Positions 36,196 to 46,344 of a DNA stretch of 64,000 nucleotides are shown here, in pieces. The stretch's first letter is position 1. The number at the start of each line of letters is the position of its first letter. The stretch comes from Tretioscincus oriximinensis. Taxonomy: Eukaryota > Chordata > Lepidosauria > Squamata > Gymnophthalmidae. The notes under the pieces were generated by a model. It was not told the origin of the DNA. It was given only the letters and a program-made list of their open reading frames with translations, and ran no database searches. The position numbers were made by a program, and so were the translations under genes. The DNA is taken from positions 4,660,778 to 4,724,777 of the forward strand of contig JAJVDF010000002.1 of assembly GCA_022410635.1 (NCBI GenBank), read 5' to 3'.

Positions 36196-36471
36196 CATAA
36201 TGGAGATACAGTTAAAGTCTGCAGTGGGAGATCTAGCTACTTCGGCTCTCTCTCCACTGCTTCCTTCTAGGCCATGCCTCTGCTAGAACAGCAGCCAAAA
36301 TGGCTGCCTGAACAGGAATAGAAAGAAATCTACTTTCTTCTAAAAGGAAAAAGGTAAACCGCATGTACTTCCATACATAATTCTACTTTTTTGGATGGTA
36401 GCCTTAGTAGGTATAAATTTGTCTATGAAAGCATGCAGCCTAAGTTTTAATTCAGTTGCAGTCCACAGCCT

Positions 36472-36575
36472 AATCCCCACTGAGCCTTATTCTGGGTTAT
36501 ATCTTGAGCTTGGCCATCCACTTGTCAGAGTAATCTATGGCAGGTCTATTTGAGGCCTGCCATAGTTTATTAAAA
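36472..36575. mobile_element. Harbinger-like MITE fragment
   Basis: ctaatccccactgagccttattctgggttatatcttgagcttgg matches 41045-41085 of the related MITE. gcctgccatagt is also shared with 18353-18533. The right terminus is missing. Confidence 0.5.
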
Positions 36576-36599
36576 TTAAAATCTAGATGATAGAACCTG

Positions 36600-38450
36600 C
36601 TTTTGTGTCTTGTTGTTTAGTATATTTATATTGAGAATTTTATAGGCTGTTTTGTTTTATGATGTACACTGCTGTAAGTTTTGTAGCCATGACTGCTAAC
36701 TTAAAGGCTTCAAAACTTTTTAGGTAGTGGAAACAGAAAAGATGGAATTTTCCTGATCACTATTATTTTCAGCCTAGCAGAACTGCAGGGTTCCTGTGAT
36801 GGTCATTTCTGTATCACTTATTTAACCAGCATCTATATAATGTAACCCTATTCCACTCAGTAATTTACTATAAACAGTTGAAAAGGGAATAATGAATTAT
36901 GGATGGAAGTCACCGTATTAAAGATGTACCTTATACAAATTATTGATAGTGACAGATATCAAATATGCCATGGATGGCTGTGCGCAAGTTATTGCTTTGA
37001 TTAACTTTATAGCCATCTCTAAAACTAATTCATTGAAACCACTTTTTAATAATTCAGAATCCCTGTGATGAAATTCACTGCTTTGGACAATTCAGAAACT
37101 TTTTCCTCCCTTGTATCTATATAGAGCTTGAAACTCAAGGACGCTGTACTACACTGAGTCAAAGGGCACCCTTCATCTTGATATCCTTTCTTTGGAGAGT
37201 AATTCAGCTGTGGCAACTAAAGCTGCCTCCCCATGAGAGTCTCGCACCACATGTTACTTACATGATTAAGAATCTGCCCCATGTTGTGGCAGAGTTTCAG
37301 CATTCTACTCAGGAAAAAAGCTCAGTTGCCTTGGATTTTCCAAAAATGCTTTTTTCAGCTTTCATAACGGGATGGTCAATAAATGCTTTCATGTGGCTTT
37401 CCAGAGTGGAAAAATTGTAAATGTTGTAAGGCTTTGAGGCTAGATATAAAAGGTCATAGGCTTTCGCTCAGGTGACAAGAATGAGAAAATGTACTGGAAA
37501 TACTGCAGCTTTGCATTAATGATAGGCAATAAGATGGATTACTGAAGGTAAGTGGGGATACACTTGCAAATGGGTTATTCAGTATTTAAAGTAATTTCTG
37601 GAATAAAACACATGAGGGGAGGCAGCCTAAACTCAAAAGCTAGACTGCTGAGTGGAACAATTTAGAAGGTTACATCATTGTCAGGTGAATTTGTAGTATA
37701 TGCTTAATGATACATAATAATGAAAATGGGGCAGGTGGTTGCTTGGTTGTCTAAACAAGTGGTTNCTTTTCAGATGCAGTGGGGAAAGCAGGAGCGCCAC
37801 TAAGCCATTGCCTGGACTTTTAAGCCAATCTGAAGTAGTTTCCTTTACATTTTGGGAATAGCATTTTGCTGGAGTTTGCTTTCTTCCAAGGCAGAGAAAT
37901 TTCAAGGTGGCTTGGCTTCCAGAAGCCAGTTGCTAAATGCCTGGAGTTAGGGCCTTGGTTGAAGATGGAAAACTGATGGGGTGCTTTGCTCTGGGCAGCT
38001 TCCCCTGCCTTCCACTGAAGTGGGGAACTGGCCAGTCAGTCTTGGCATAAGGCAAACCATCTTGGCCTTCAGTGAAGGTTCTGCCTCCCTGATGTCTGGT
38101 CCAAGCACAGAAGAAAAAACATGAAAAGTTGTTTTTTTGATGAGTATAATCTCAAAAGTAAAAACTTCCCAAACACTTCAAAAACAAAACTAGCAGTCTG
38201 GCTCATTTATTTATTTACATTTCTCTATATAAATAGATCTGACATAATATATAATACAATCTTTACCCATATTTTCAAAAAGTCATCATATTGTAAATAA
38301 CAAAAGGGGTAACAATATTATACAATGTCAAGTTAAAATTATATAATAATAATAAAAATAAATATTAAAGGAAAGGTAATACTGGGAGCTTACATATTCA
38401 GAAGGATGTAAAACTTCATAAATAATACAAAAATATTTGTGCAGGAAAAG
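36600..38450. other. unassigned noncoding stretch
   Basis: AT-rich, with no gene or recognised repeat. Open frames are under 85 codons. Confidence 0.4.
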
Positions 38451-38455
38451 CAATC

Positions 38456-38690
38456 TAAGGCTGCATCCACACTGCATCCAATTGCTGGATGTGATAGCGA
38501 TTTCCTATTATGGAAAAGTCAAATTCAGCAGTAAAGCCCTTGGCAGCAGTGTTCCATTCTCCCATGCAGACATGGGGGAACTTCTGTGTCTGCAGCGCAA
38601 TATCGGCCGAAGTCCCATGAGAGAGGGGCACCGGCAGCCAATCATGCACAGATGCGTGTTGTGGCTGCTAGGTCCCAACTAAGTGGAAAG
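38456..38690. mobile_element. possible Harbinger-like MITE
   Basis: taaggctgcatccacactgcatcc is the same terminus as at 55146 (GGCTGCATCCACAC). The right end is not clear. The content is CpG-rich relative to its surroundings. Confidence 0.35.
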
Positions 38691-38699
38691 CTACTGTCC

Positions 38700-40780
38700 C
38701 TCAAGTTGTTACCATGATGGCTCTTGCTTCCTCACTTGGACATCTCTGCTATAGCACAACAACAAGGAGAATGTGAGCAGGGCGACAGTAGCTTAAACTG
38801 GGATAACCTGATATCTCAAGCTATTAGCTTGTGTGTGGAGATGGTGTAAACNAACAAAAAACCTTATTACTAAACACTCCAAATAGAAATAGCAAGAAAT
38901 AGTAACAATTTGAATAAGACATATGTATCAAATTTTACCAATGGGGCAACTGAAGGGGTTCATTACATCCTGTGTAGGAAAAGGTAAAACCCCCAATTCA
39001 AAAATAATATTCACAAGATTAAGTACTGTTAAACATGAGGTAATTGAAAGAAGTTACAGGAAACAGTTGTAATCTAATTCATGATTCAGGCCATCCTGTC
39101 TGGTGGCAGATTATCATTTGGCACTTCACCTTTGTGACGGGAAGCTACCCTGCCATCCTCTCCCAAACTGGGATGATGACCAACCATTTTGCCTCCTCAG
39201 ATGAAGGCAAATCGCACCACTGCTTTCTGTCAAGGTTCTACCTTCACACCATCTGGATACATAAGGTAAGTGTTTGAAAGATAGGAAGGAAGGAAGGAAG
39301 GAGAGATTTAGAAGGGAAGAGACGGGGAGATAGAGAAGGAAGAAGGGGCGTGGGTGTACAAAAGGTTGGGATGGCAGAGAAGACAGGGAGAGTTCAGGTG
39401 CAGATACAAGAGGAGTACACACCACCCATTTTTTTAAAAAATGGGCACTTCTGCTTGTATGTTATAAGAGGGCAGTCCCATGTGGGCACTGCTGTGTGGA
39501 TTAAACTTGAATGTGCTGCTTCAGTGAATATTGAAATTCAATATTTCTTATCAAATGCATGTCATTTCCAAGACAACTTCAAAGCATTTAATCTGTCTGA
39601 TTCTATCATAAGCCTTGCTTTTTATATGAGGAAAAGCCATCTCAGAAAGGTATGTTAATCAATTATATCTAAAAGGTTGTAATTGAAAAACTTTTGTTTT
39701 AAATTATCTCAATTAGAGAAATGGTCCCTTCTATTTTTAATACATATATAAAATTGTTGCACTTTTCATTTAACAGAATAGCTTTTATTCATATCAGAAC
39801 CATAAAAAATTGAATTGATGGGTTTTTTTAAAAAACGCAAAGCATCCCATAGCACACGTCCTGAGAAAGGTGATTGATTTTATCTCCTTCTTCCCTATTC
39901 GCAGGTATATAAAAAAATTATATATATATTAATATTTTCAGAGCTTCTTTTTATTTTATTCTTTTCTCATTTTTAATAAAGGCTATCTCTTTGTTTTATA
40001 AGTTAAAGAGTGGAGTTGTTCAAAATTGCATTTGCACAAAACAAAGAGGAAAAAAGTGAAATAGTTGAAATGAAAAGTTCTACATGTATAAAGCCGAACA
40101 GAGACGTAATTCACATTAATTCAAAGCAGAGTCTCTTTATTGGATTATAGGCTGATTATGTTTACAAATACATCGCCAGAAGGTTTTTTAATTTTGGGAC
40201 AATTTCATTGTTCATAGATAGAGATATCTCTCTATAGATACATATCTACAAAATTATGTGGTTATGTGCTTCAAATGAGATACAGCTTCTTCCTGCTTAA
40301 TGTAATATATGCTCCCATTTTTATGGCGCAGTGCAAAAGCGGGGCAATTTTATAACTATTTTTATTCGAAATATCGTAAGTTAAAGATGTAAACAACATT
40401 ATGCTTATAGACTGAGTATGAGTTTCCATTCATAGCAGTTTAGTGATTGCTGCATCTGAAAGAAGCAACCTTTTTGAAAAAAAACATGATGATCTCTTAA
40501 AATATTTTACAATACTGGACTTCTATGGTATCCTAAAACAGCTCTTTTCCCATTTTTTGGTAAGCCTACATTCAGATATCCACAGCTCCTGAGGTAATGG
40601 GAGGGAGACTCACCCCCAGCGTAAGGCATTTCTTTTTTGGGCCTCTGATCTCATTTGTGCTGAAATTTTAATTGTCAGTCAAGGCAAGGAATAGGTTGCA
40701 CCAACAGGTGAGTGGAATTTCTCACTCTGATAGTAACCTGTCTCCTTAATTCAGACTATAGTGGTTGTTTGAGTGTGTGA
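38700..40780. other. unassigned stretch with a GGAA-rich run
   Basis: A purine-rich aggaaggaagg segment occupies 39282-39350. An open frame at 39044-39277 ends at a good splice-donor-like aaggtaagt (39264-39272) but has no recognisable domain. The rest is AT-rich and unassigned, and 39590-40420 might include conserved noncoding DNA. Confidence 0.35.
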
Positions 40781-40797
40781 TCTGAATTGGGTTTAGT

Positions 40798-40964
40798 ACG
40801 ATATCCATTTTTGGGGTGCCTCCCATTTTTTTCTGAGGAAATTTTTTCAAAAAAAGATTTCTTTTCAAAAACATTTTTTTTTCCCTCAGAAAAATACGGG
40901 AGGCACCCAAAAAACGTGTTTTCAATCCCAAAAACCCACCAAAATGGGTCATCTGGTCAGCCTA
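40798..40964. mobile_element. palindromic hAT-like MITE (family P), copy 4, left end missing
   Basis: The right half is normal (gggaggcacccaaaa ... GGGTCATCTGGTCAGCCTA), but the left terminus TAGGCTGACC and the following ~20 bases are absent. The exact 8-bp duplication GGTTTAGT still flanks it (40790-40797 and 40965-40972). The left end was therefore lost at or after insertion, with the deletion starting right at the duplication. Confidence 0.85.
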
Positions 40965-41038
40965 GGTTTAGTGTTGTGTTCCTTTTTAAAGTTAATTAGC
41001 AGTCATAAAAAGAAATTGAGCCTGAAATTGCTCTCCTA

Positions 41039-41202
41039 GGCCCCGTCCCCACTGAGCCNNCTTCTTGTCTATATCTCAGAATAGGAATGTGCCATCTACA
41101 TGCTAGGCCATTTGGGGCCTGCCATAGCCTACACTGGCATGTGGATGACCAAGCTCTGTACTGAGATATAACCTAGAATAAGGCTCAGTGGGGACAGGGN
41201 CC
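41039..41202. mobile_element. Harbinger-like MITE
   Basis: Inverted ends GGCCCCGTCCCCACTGAGCC and GGCTCAGTGGGGACAGGGNCC, with inner motifs ctatatctcag and ctgagatata. TA borders both sides, but a 3-bp TTA is not evident. It is related to 18353-18533. Confidence 0.65.
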
Positions 41203-41204
41203 TA

Positions 41205-42650
41205 GTGAACTTTCCCTTGCCTTACAAAAGGGTTGTGTAGCATTTGGGATGAGGGACTTTTGCACTTCCCCTTGGCAATCAGAAAACAAAATGGCTGCCA
41301 GGAAAGAGGGTCACATGCAGGGAAAACCTTGTTTGCCATGAAATGTCAGAATGACAAAATCCACAATAAACTGTAACACAGGACTTTAAAGTTGGAAAAA
41401 CAATTAACCGGATTATTGGGAAAATCAGAATAAACAAGTGCTGAGTGGATATATCCAAAATTATCAGCTTCAATTGCATCATCTAAAGACAACTTAGCAA
41501 CTTTAAGTGCATGGCTAGGGACTGATTGGTTCTTTGTACTACAACACCCCATTCCTCCTTAATAATTAAATTGGGCTGGAATACCTAAGCTGTATTTTGG
41601 ACAAGCATATTAGGAGGCTACATTACATCTGCATAGAAAAAGGCATTGAATCAGGTTATGGTGTGAAAAAGATGCTTGAGCCCACACCAATGGAAGACTA
41701 TTTACAAGCAGTCCAAACATTATTATAACATTGAATGCTAAACCAGCTGCTTGTGCACTGATGAATGTGCATTGTGAAAGGCTGTGGGAATGTACTAGGG
41801 CACATGGAAACAGCTTCAGAAATGGGTTGCTTCTGGACACCTAACTAAGTTAGCCTGCCAAGTCAGTCCAAAAAGATGTGTCGTGCGTTATTTGATTGTG
41901 CATGAAAGAGTGAATCATGCCTAGTGTTCATTCAACTTTGTCTGTTGAATGGGAATTTCTAATCAATACTTTCCATTTTCAAAATTATGATAATTTCAAA
42001 ATTCAAGAATGGGACAGGTTTTGGAATCACCCCAGAAGTATTGGTCTTATCTCAGGTTTCAATAAAAAAGCAGAACTATACAGCTGTTGGAGAGCTGTGC
42101 CTTTTTTTACATAATTGCTGTACTTTCTGTCTTCTAAATATTCTTTGATAAGTTTGGTTTATTTTCAGAGTTCTATTACTTGCTATTCCAGAGTAATTTG
42201 GTGCCCAAGGCAGGATATAATAAAATCAATAAAGTACACTGAAGATGGTCAAATAAACAGCAGAAGCCGATAGAAAGAGCAGTTCCAACAAGCAGCTGCA
42301 TCAGAGCACAAGATCAAAAATGAGGCTNAAAAGTGAAGGCTTCACTTGCTTCCTATATGCCTGTAAGGAAGGCTTCAGTTGGGCTTCTCTGGAGATTGAG
42401 TTTGATAGAGATTGAAGCCTGCCTACTCATTAATCTAACCTCACATCAATAGCAGAGTCCCTTGTTGTTGGCTTAAATATATGGTGGTGGAGTTGAGCTC
42501 TCCAATGCCATGTATTCAAATAAATAAAAGGAAATAACAGCCTAAAACAATTTTGACCTTCTGTAGTTATTGTTGTTGTAAATCATTGTGTTGCGTCTAA
42601 CCCATGGTTGTCTACATGGGCACTTCTATGCAGTTTTCTGTTGCAGGCAA
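41205..42650. other. unassigned noncoding stretch
   Basis: No gene or recognised repeat is seen. 41920-42110 is repeat-free and could hold conserved noncoding sequence. Confidence 0.35.
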
Positions 42651-42654
42651 ATGA

Positions 42655-42990
42655 GGTTTTTCCTACTGTGATGGTAGGAAACTATCCAACCTGCCCTCTT
42701 GACTGTATCACCTCTCTCAGTGGCAAAGAGGGTGGGAACCTGGGAAAGGACCTTCTCCATGGCAGCCCTTAGACTATGGAAATGTTTTCCCCTTGNAGTG
42801 CCTCAAACACCATCTTTGTATGCATTCAGGAAATACTTGAAGATGCATCTCTTTAACTTGGCCTTTGGCTGAATACATGACTTTCTCTTTTCTACCCTCA
42901 GATACTACTGTTTTAATATTTTGTCATTTTTATTGTTATCTGCTCTGAGACCTTTGGGTATGGGGGTATAGATAAATAAATAAATAATAA
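42655..42990 (+). pseudogene. L2-type LINE, ORF2 C-terminus and 3' tail (relic)
   Basis: The plus strand gives fragments of the L2 C-terminal consensus (GKGPSPWQPLDYGNVFP, then FRKYLKMHLFNLAFG). The 3' end ctgctctgagacctttgggtatgggggtat and (aaat)n follow. This forward copy shows that the reversed ccctatacctaaaggtctcaggg blocks elsewhere are L2 ends. Confidence 0.8.
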
Positions 42991-43009
42991 ATAGTATCAT
43001 TGTGATGAC

Positions 43010-43250
43010 TTCGNTCCATGTGTTAATGAAGTTTTTGCATTGGAAAAAAGGTCCTTTCCCCCAGAATATTATTTTGCTGATGTTTTCCAAAATGGCCATG
43101 CCAGCTGCTGGGAAGGCAAGAAGTCTTGCTGTGTGTACTGATCCTTAATGGGATTACCAAGATATCGCGAGAGGACACTAGCACAAGACAATGCAGAATC
43201 GCATATTGCGCATACTCTGTATTTACTTCCTAGTTAGTGCCACACTGGCT
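43010..43250. repeat. dispersed repeat family E, copy 1
   Basis: Shared with 62790-63025: aaaaaggtcctttcccccagaatatt, gctgatgttttccaaaatggc, gaagtcttgctgtgtgtactgatccttaatggg and gacaatgcagaatcgcat. No protein frame or terminal repeats are recognised. Confidence 0.6.
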
Positions 43251-43254
43251 GAGC

Positions 43255-44125
43255 ATCAGTATTTATTGTTAGATGTCTCGCCCATTCCATGCAGATTTAT
43301 AGGTACACAATCCTTTTCCACACTGCAAATTTTAACTTGTGTGAAGGCGGACCTTCTTGTCAAAGATATAACACTGTCATTTGGGGAGATGCCAGGGACC
43401 GAACCTCATTTTTCTGGGTGACAATTGAGTCATTTTTTCAAGATATTTACATTGATAAATAGATGAATGAGAAACCNCAGGCCAAGACCAGCACAATTCC
43501 ACCTGTTATAATGTGCCTAGAATAAGCTTAGCAGATGAAATCCAGGAAGTTTACACTTTTAACGGCTATAGAAGATAGGACTTTTCACCAGGTGCAGCTT
43601 CTAATGGTAGCAGCAGTTGGAGGGAAAAATCACTTTTTCACACCCATTAAAGGTGTAAACATCTATCCCATATTTTATCCAGTAATTCTAGTCTAGAAAG
43701 ATCCTTAAAGAAGCGGTTTCCAAAAGAGCGTAAATGCAAATAAAATTAGGAATTACTATATAGAACGGGTTAGGCAAGTGTGCTGCACTTTCGTTGTAAT
43801 TTCATCAGTTGTTGATTATAATGATTCTTCTGCACAACCATTAAAAGTGTGATTGTCCTCTCACCTAATGAGTGTGAAAAGTGACTTCCCCTCCCCTGGC
43901 TCTGGTGAAAATTTATTTCTTCTCTATCCATTGAAGGTGCAAAGCTTTATCCCAGTTTTTATGTGGTAACCCTAATCTATGCACTTCACTTAAATAGGGC
44001 TTCTTGTTTTCACTATTTGAATATTTGAGGTCTTTTCAGAGGTTGAACAATTCTCTCCCTCTATGGTAGCAAAATAAATCTCCCAGATATACTACACAGA
44101 CTGTTTCTGCCAGGGAAAACACAAG
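43255..44125. other. unassigned noncoding stretch
   Basis: Nothing is recognised. accttgcagcttctaatgg-like cysteine-free frames are short and random. Confidence 0.35.
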
Positions 44126-44131
44126 CCATAA

Positions 44132-44243
44132 ACCCTTTCAGCACTGGCCCTTATTCCACCTGCCATCTGCATGTAAGTACAGACTAAAGCAGGTCCCATC
44201 CGGGATATAATTTGGGATAAGGCCCAATGCAGAAAGGGTCATA
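44132..44243. mobile_element. short Harbinger-like MITE
   Basis: Inverted ends aaccctttcagcactggccc and ggcccaatgcagaaagggt, with ttattcc and gggataa inside. It is ~110 bp, so much internal sequence has been lost relative to its relatives. Confidence 0.55.
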
Positions 44244-44579
44244 GTTAAAAGAATGCCAAGAGTCAATTTGTTAATTGTCCATCAAGGAATATGCAAGCTA
44301 TAGTCAAGAGAATGCCAAGAAGTAATGTTCAAAAGAGTTTCTCGGTAATCAGAGTGTAGACAATATTGAAGAGTGATTTCCATGAAGAAGGAGGTGTATG
44401 GCAGGGTTAATGCATACTATACACCATCAGATCCTTCTGTTAAACAAGAACAGGGAGATGTGAGGCCTTCCACACAAAGGCCATCCAGAGCCCTTGGGAA
44501 ACTATTAAATCTGTAAAAAAACAGGTCTACCTATGTCTTTGCCTAGGGAGTCATATTGTGTGTGTGTGTGTGTGTACAG

Positions 44580-44700
44580 AATGTATTCTGTGGGAAAGAA
44601 AATGGCATTTCTTCAACCAAAGGCCAGGTTAAAGAGGTGGGTCACCTAGTTCGAGGGGATCCAATGTGGATGCAACATGTAGCAAGGAGCAGGGTCTATC
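44580..44700 (-). mobile_element. L2-type LINE fragment
   Basis: caaccaaaggccaggttaaagaggtggg matches the block in 3285-3320. The preceding (GT)n at 44558-44575 is a simple repeat. Confidence 0.45.
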
Positions 44701-44879
44701 TCTTGCACCAAAGTGTGGAAGGGAGAGGTCTTATTCCCATGCTGAACTTTTCTGTTAAATGCATAAAAGACATTTGTTTCACTTATGGTACAATTTTGCT
44801 CTGAACCAACACCTGTCTTTACGGTTAGATGAAATCACTTATGTATTCTGTCCAAAGAAAAGTATTTCTTGATTTCTTG

Positions 44880-45060
44880 ATTTCTTTATCTTTGTATCTC
44901 TTTCTGAGAGTCTCAGGGTGGATCACAAAATATAATACTTATAAAAATAGTTCAAACAGAATTGCTAAAAAATAATGGGAAAAGGATTGATTCCCTCAGC
45001 TGAAGACGAGGGTAAACAAGTGAAATCCATTCCATAACTGAGAATGTTGAGTAAGAACCC
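44880..45060 (-). mobile_element. L2-type LINE 3' fragment
   Basis: tctgagagtctcagggtggatcac, then ttgattccctcagctgaagacgagggtaaacaagt follows the order of 25185-25350 and 60460-60570. Confidence 0.6.
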
Positions 45061-45099
45061 TGTAAGTGCTATTTTTCATTAGCAACATTTTTTATTTAC

Positions 45100-45215
45100 T
45101 CATTTATGTGCATTTCAGGTCTATCCTATATTCAAAGGTCTCAGAGCAGTTAACAATGAAAACCCAAATTAACATAATAAAACAACACATTAGAAAGACT
45201 TTGTAGTTTTGTTTC
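45100..45215 (-). mobile_element. L2-type LINE 3' tail fragment
   Basis: ctatcctatattcaaaggtctcagagcagttaacaatg matches 3218-3250. Confidence 0.55.
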
Positions 45216-45694
45216 ATCCAACTCTATGACAACATCTGAAGTCCCAAATAGCTTTTCTTCATAGGAAAAACTTAGCTTTTTGTCTAGACCAGTTCAAAAC
45301 TGAAAAGGGAAGTGCTGAATTTCCAGAATTTGGCNTGTGATCCATTAATAGACAACACTGCGAAAAAATCCAAACAAGGAGGAGAGAACAAGATACAGGA
45401 ACCAACAACCAAACCTCTCCTCTACCAAGCCAAATGACACAAAACAAAGCAGAATCAGTAGTATAAAAGTGTATATATAAAGATGAACAGTGGCAAAAAA
45501 NCCACAAATATCACAATAAAAACACATATAAGGTAAACAATACAAGTAAAACAAATAAAAATAGTCCAACAAAGCTCGATGTTCATACACTCAATCCCAC
45601 AGTGCAGAGACTGGAGTAGAGGAGCAGAAGTCCACGATGAATAAAACAGAAGGATTCCAAACAATTCACGCGTCGAAAAGTAGAATGTCAGATT

Positions 45695-45738
45695 GTGCCA
45701 AACNCGTTTCGACCTTGAGGGGTCTTCTTCAGTGGCAC
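45695..45738 (-). ncRNA. hammerhead-ribozyme-like motif, left arm
   Basis: The minus-strand order is GTGCCA, CTGAAGA, A, GACC, loop, GGTC, GAA, ACGNGT, T, TGGCAC. The outer 6 bases pair fully (stem I) and GACC/GGTC pair (stem II). ACGNGT would be the palindromic stem III ACGCGT of the other arm. The base before the cleavage position is T, which the hammerhead rule (not G) permits. One extra A after CTGAAGA departs from the consensus and may weaken or abolish cleavage. Confidence 0.6.
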
Positions 45739-45834
45739 TATTAGAGATATGATGGACTAAGTAAGAAACATAACAAATATATACATATAATACAAAATAC
45801 CAAAGGTTTAAAATATACATGGGTCTTTACTTAC
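45738..45834 (-). other. 97-nt intron-like segment present in one arm only
   Basis: On the minus strand the segment starts GTAAGT and ends CTCTAATAG. The sequences on both sides (CTCGACTAT and TGCCACTGAAG) are directly joined in the right arm at 45981-45998. The boundary therefore coincides exactly with a GT-AG unit. A pyrimidine-rich tract is weak, but TTTCTTACTTAG lies ~30 nt before the acceptor. Penelope elements are known to carry a short intron near the terminal repeat. Insertion or deletion without splicing cannot be excluded. Confidence 0.65.
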
Positions 45835-45989
45835 ATAGTCGAGAAAAAGCACTTTAGACTTTATAGGTATATGCAAGGATGCAAATTTTTTTAGAGTGCT
45901 TCACACCTTCAAGCATTGGTAAAAGCACTCTAAAAAAATTTGCATCCTTGCATATACCTATAAAGTCTAAAGTGCTTTTTCTCGACTAT

Positions 45990-46032
45990 TGCCACTGAAG
46001 AAGACCCCTTAAGGTCGAAACGCGTTTGGCAC
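45990..46032 (+). ncRNA. hammerhead-ribozyme-like motif, right arm
   Basis: TGCCA (45990-45994), CTGAAGA (45995-46001), extra A, GACC (46003-46006), loop CCTTAA, GGTC (46013-46016), GAA, ACGCGT, T, TGGCA (46027-46031). Stem I is 5 bp here because the preceding base comes from the exon-like side of the missing intron. The tiny palindromic stem III fits the small Penelope-associated hammerheads that act as dimers. Confidence 0.62.
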
Positions 46033-46344
46033 AATCTGACATTCTACTTTTCGACGCGTGAATTGTTTGGAATCCTTCTGTTTTATTCATCGTGGACTTC
46101 TGCTCCTCTACTCCAGTCTCTGCACTGTGGGATTGAGTGTATGAACATCGAGCTTTGTTGGACTATTTTTATTTGTTTTACTTGTATTGTTTACCTTATA
46201 TGTGTTTTTATTGTGATATTTGTGGTTTTTTTGCCACTGTTCATCTTTATATATACACTTTTATACTACTGATTCTGCTTTGTTTTGTGTCATTTGGCTT
46301 GGTAAAGGAGAGGTTTGGTTGTTGGTTCCATTAATAGACAAGCC

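Larger units (their letters stand above)
45356..46329. mobile_element. inverted-arm Penelope-like non-autonomous element
   Basis: The minus-sense left arm (45356-45900) and plus-sense right arm (45924-46329) face away from a 23-nt spacer. Outside a 97-nt extra segment (45738-45834) and a 42-nt outer tail (45356-45397), the arms align over 406 nt each with almost no differences, so the insertion is young. attaatagacaa flanks it on both sides (45344-45355 and 46330-46341), extended to 15 bp by tcc. Each arm holds a hammerhead-like motif. Mirrored open frames in both arms are by-products. There is no reverse transcriptase, so mobilisation would be in trans. The Penelope-like assignment rests on architecture. 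Confidence 0.8.

Noticed and set aside
39044..39277. Possible exon ending at a strong splice donor (aaggtaagt)
   Set aside because: No acceptor, partner exon or protein family could be recognised. A donor-like match alone is common by chance.
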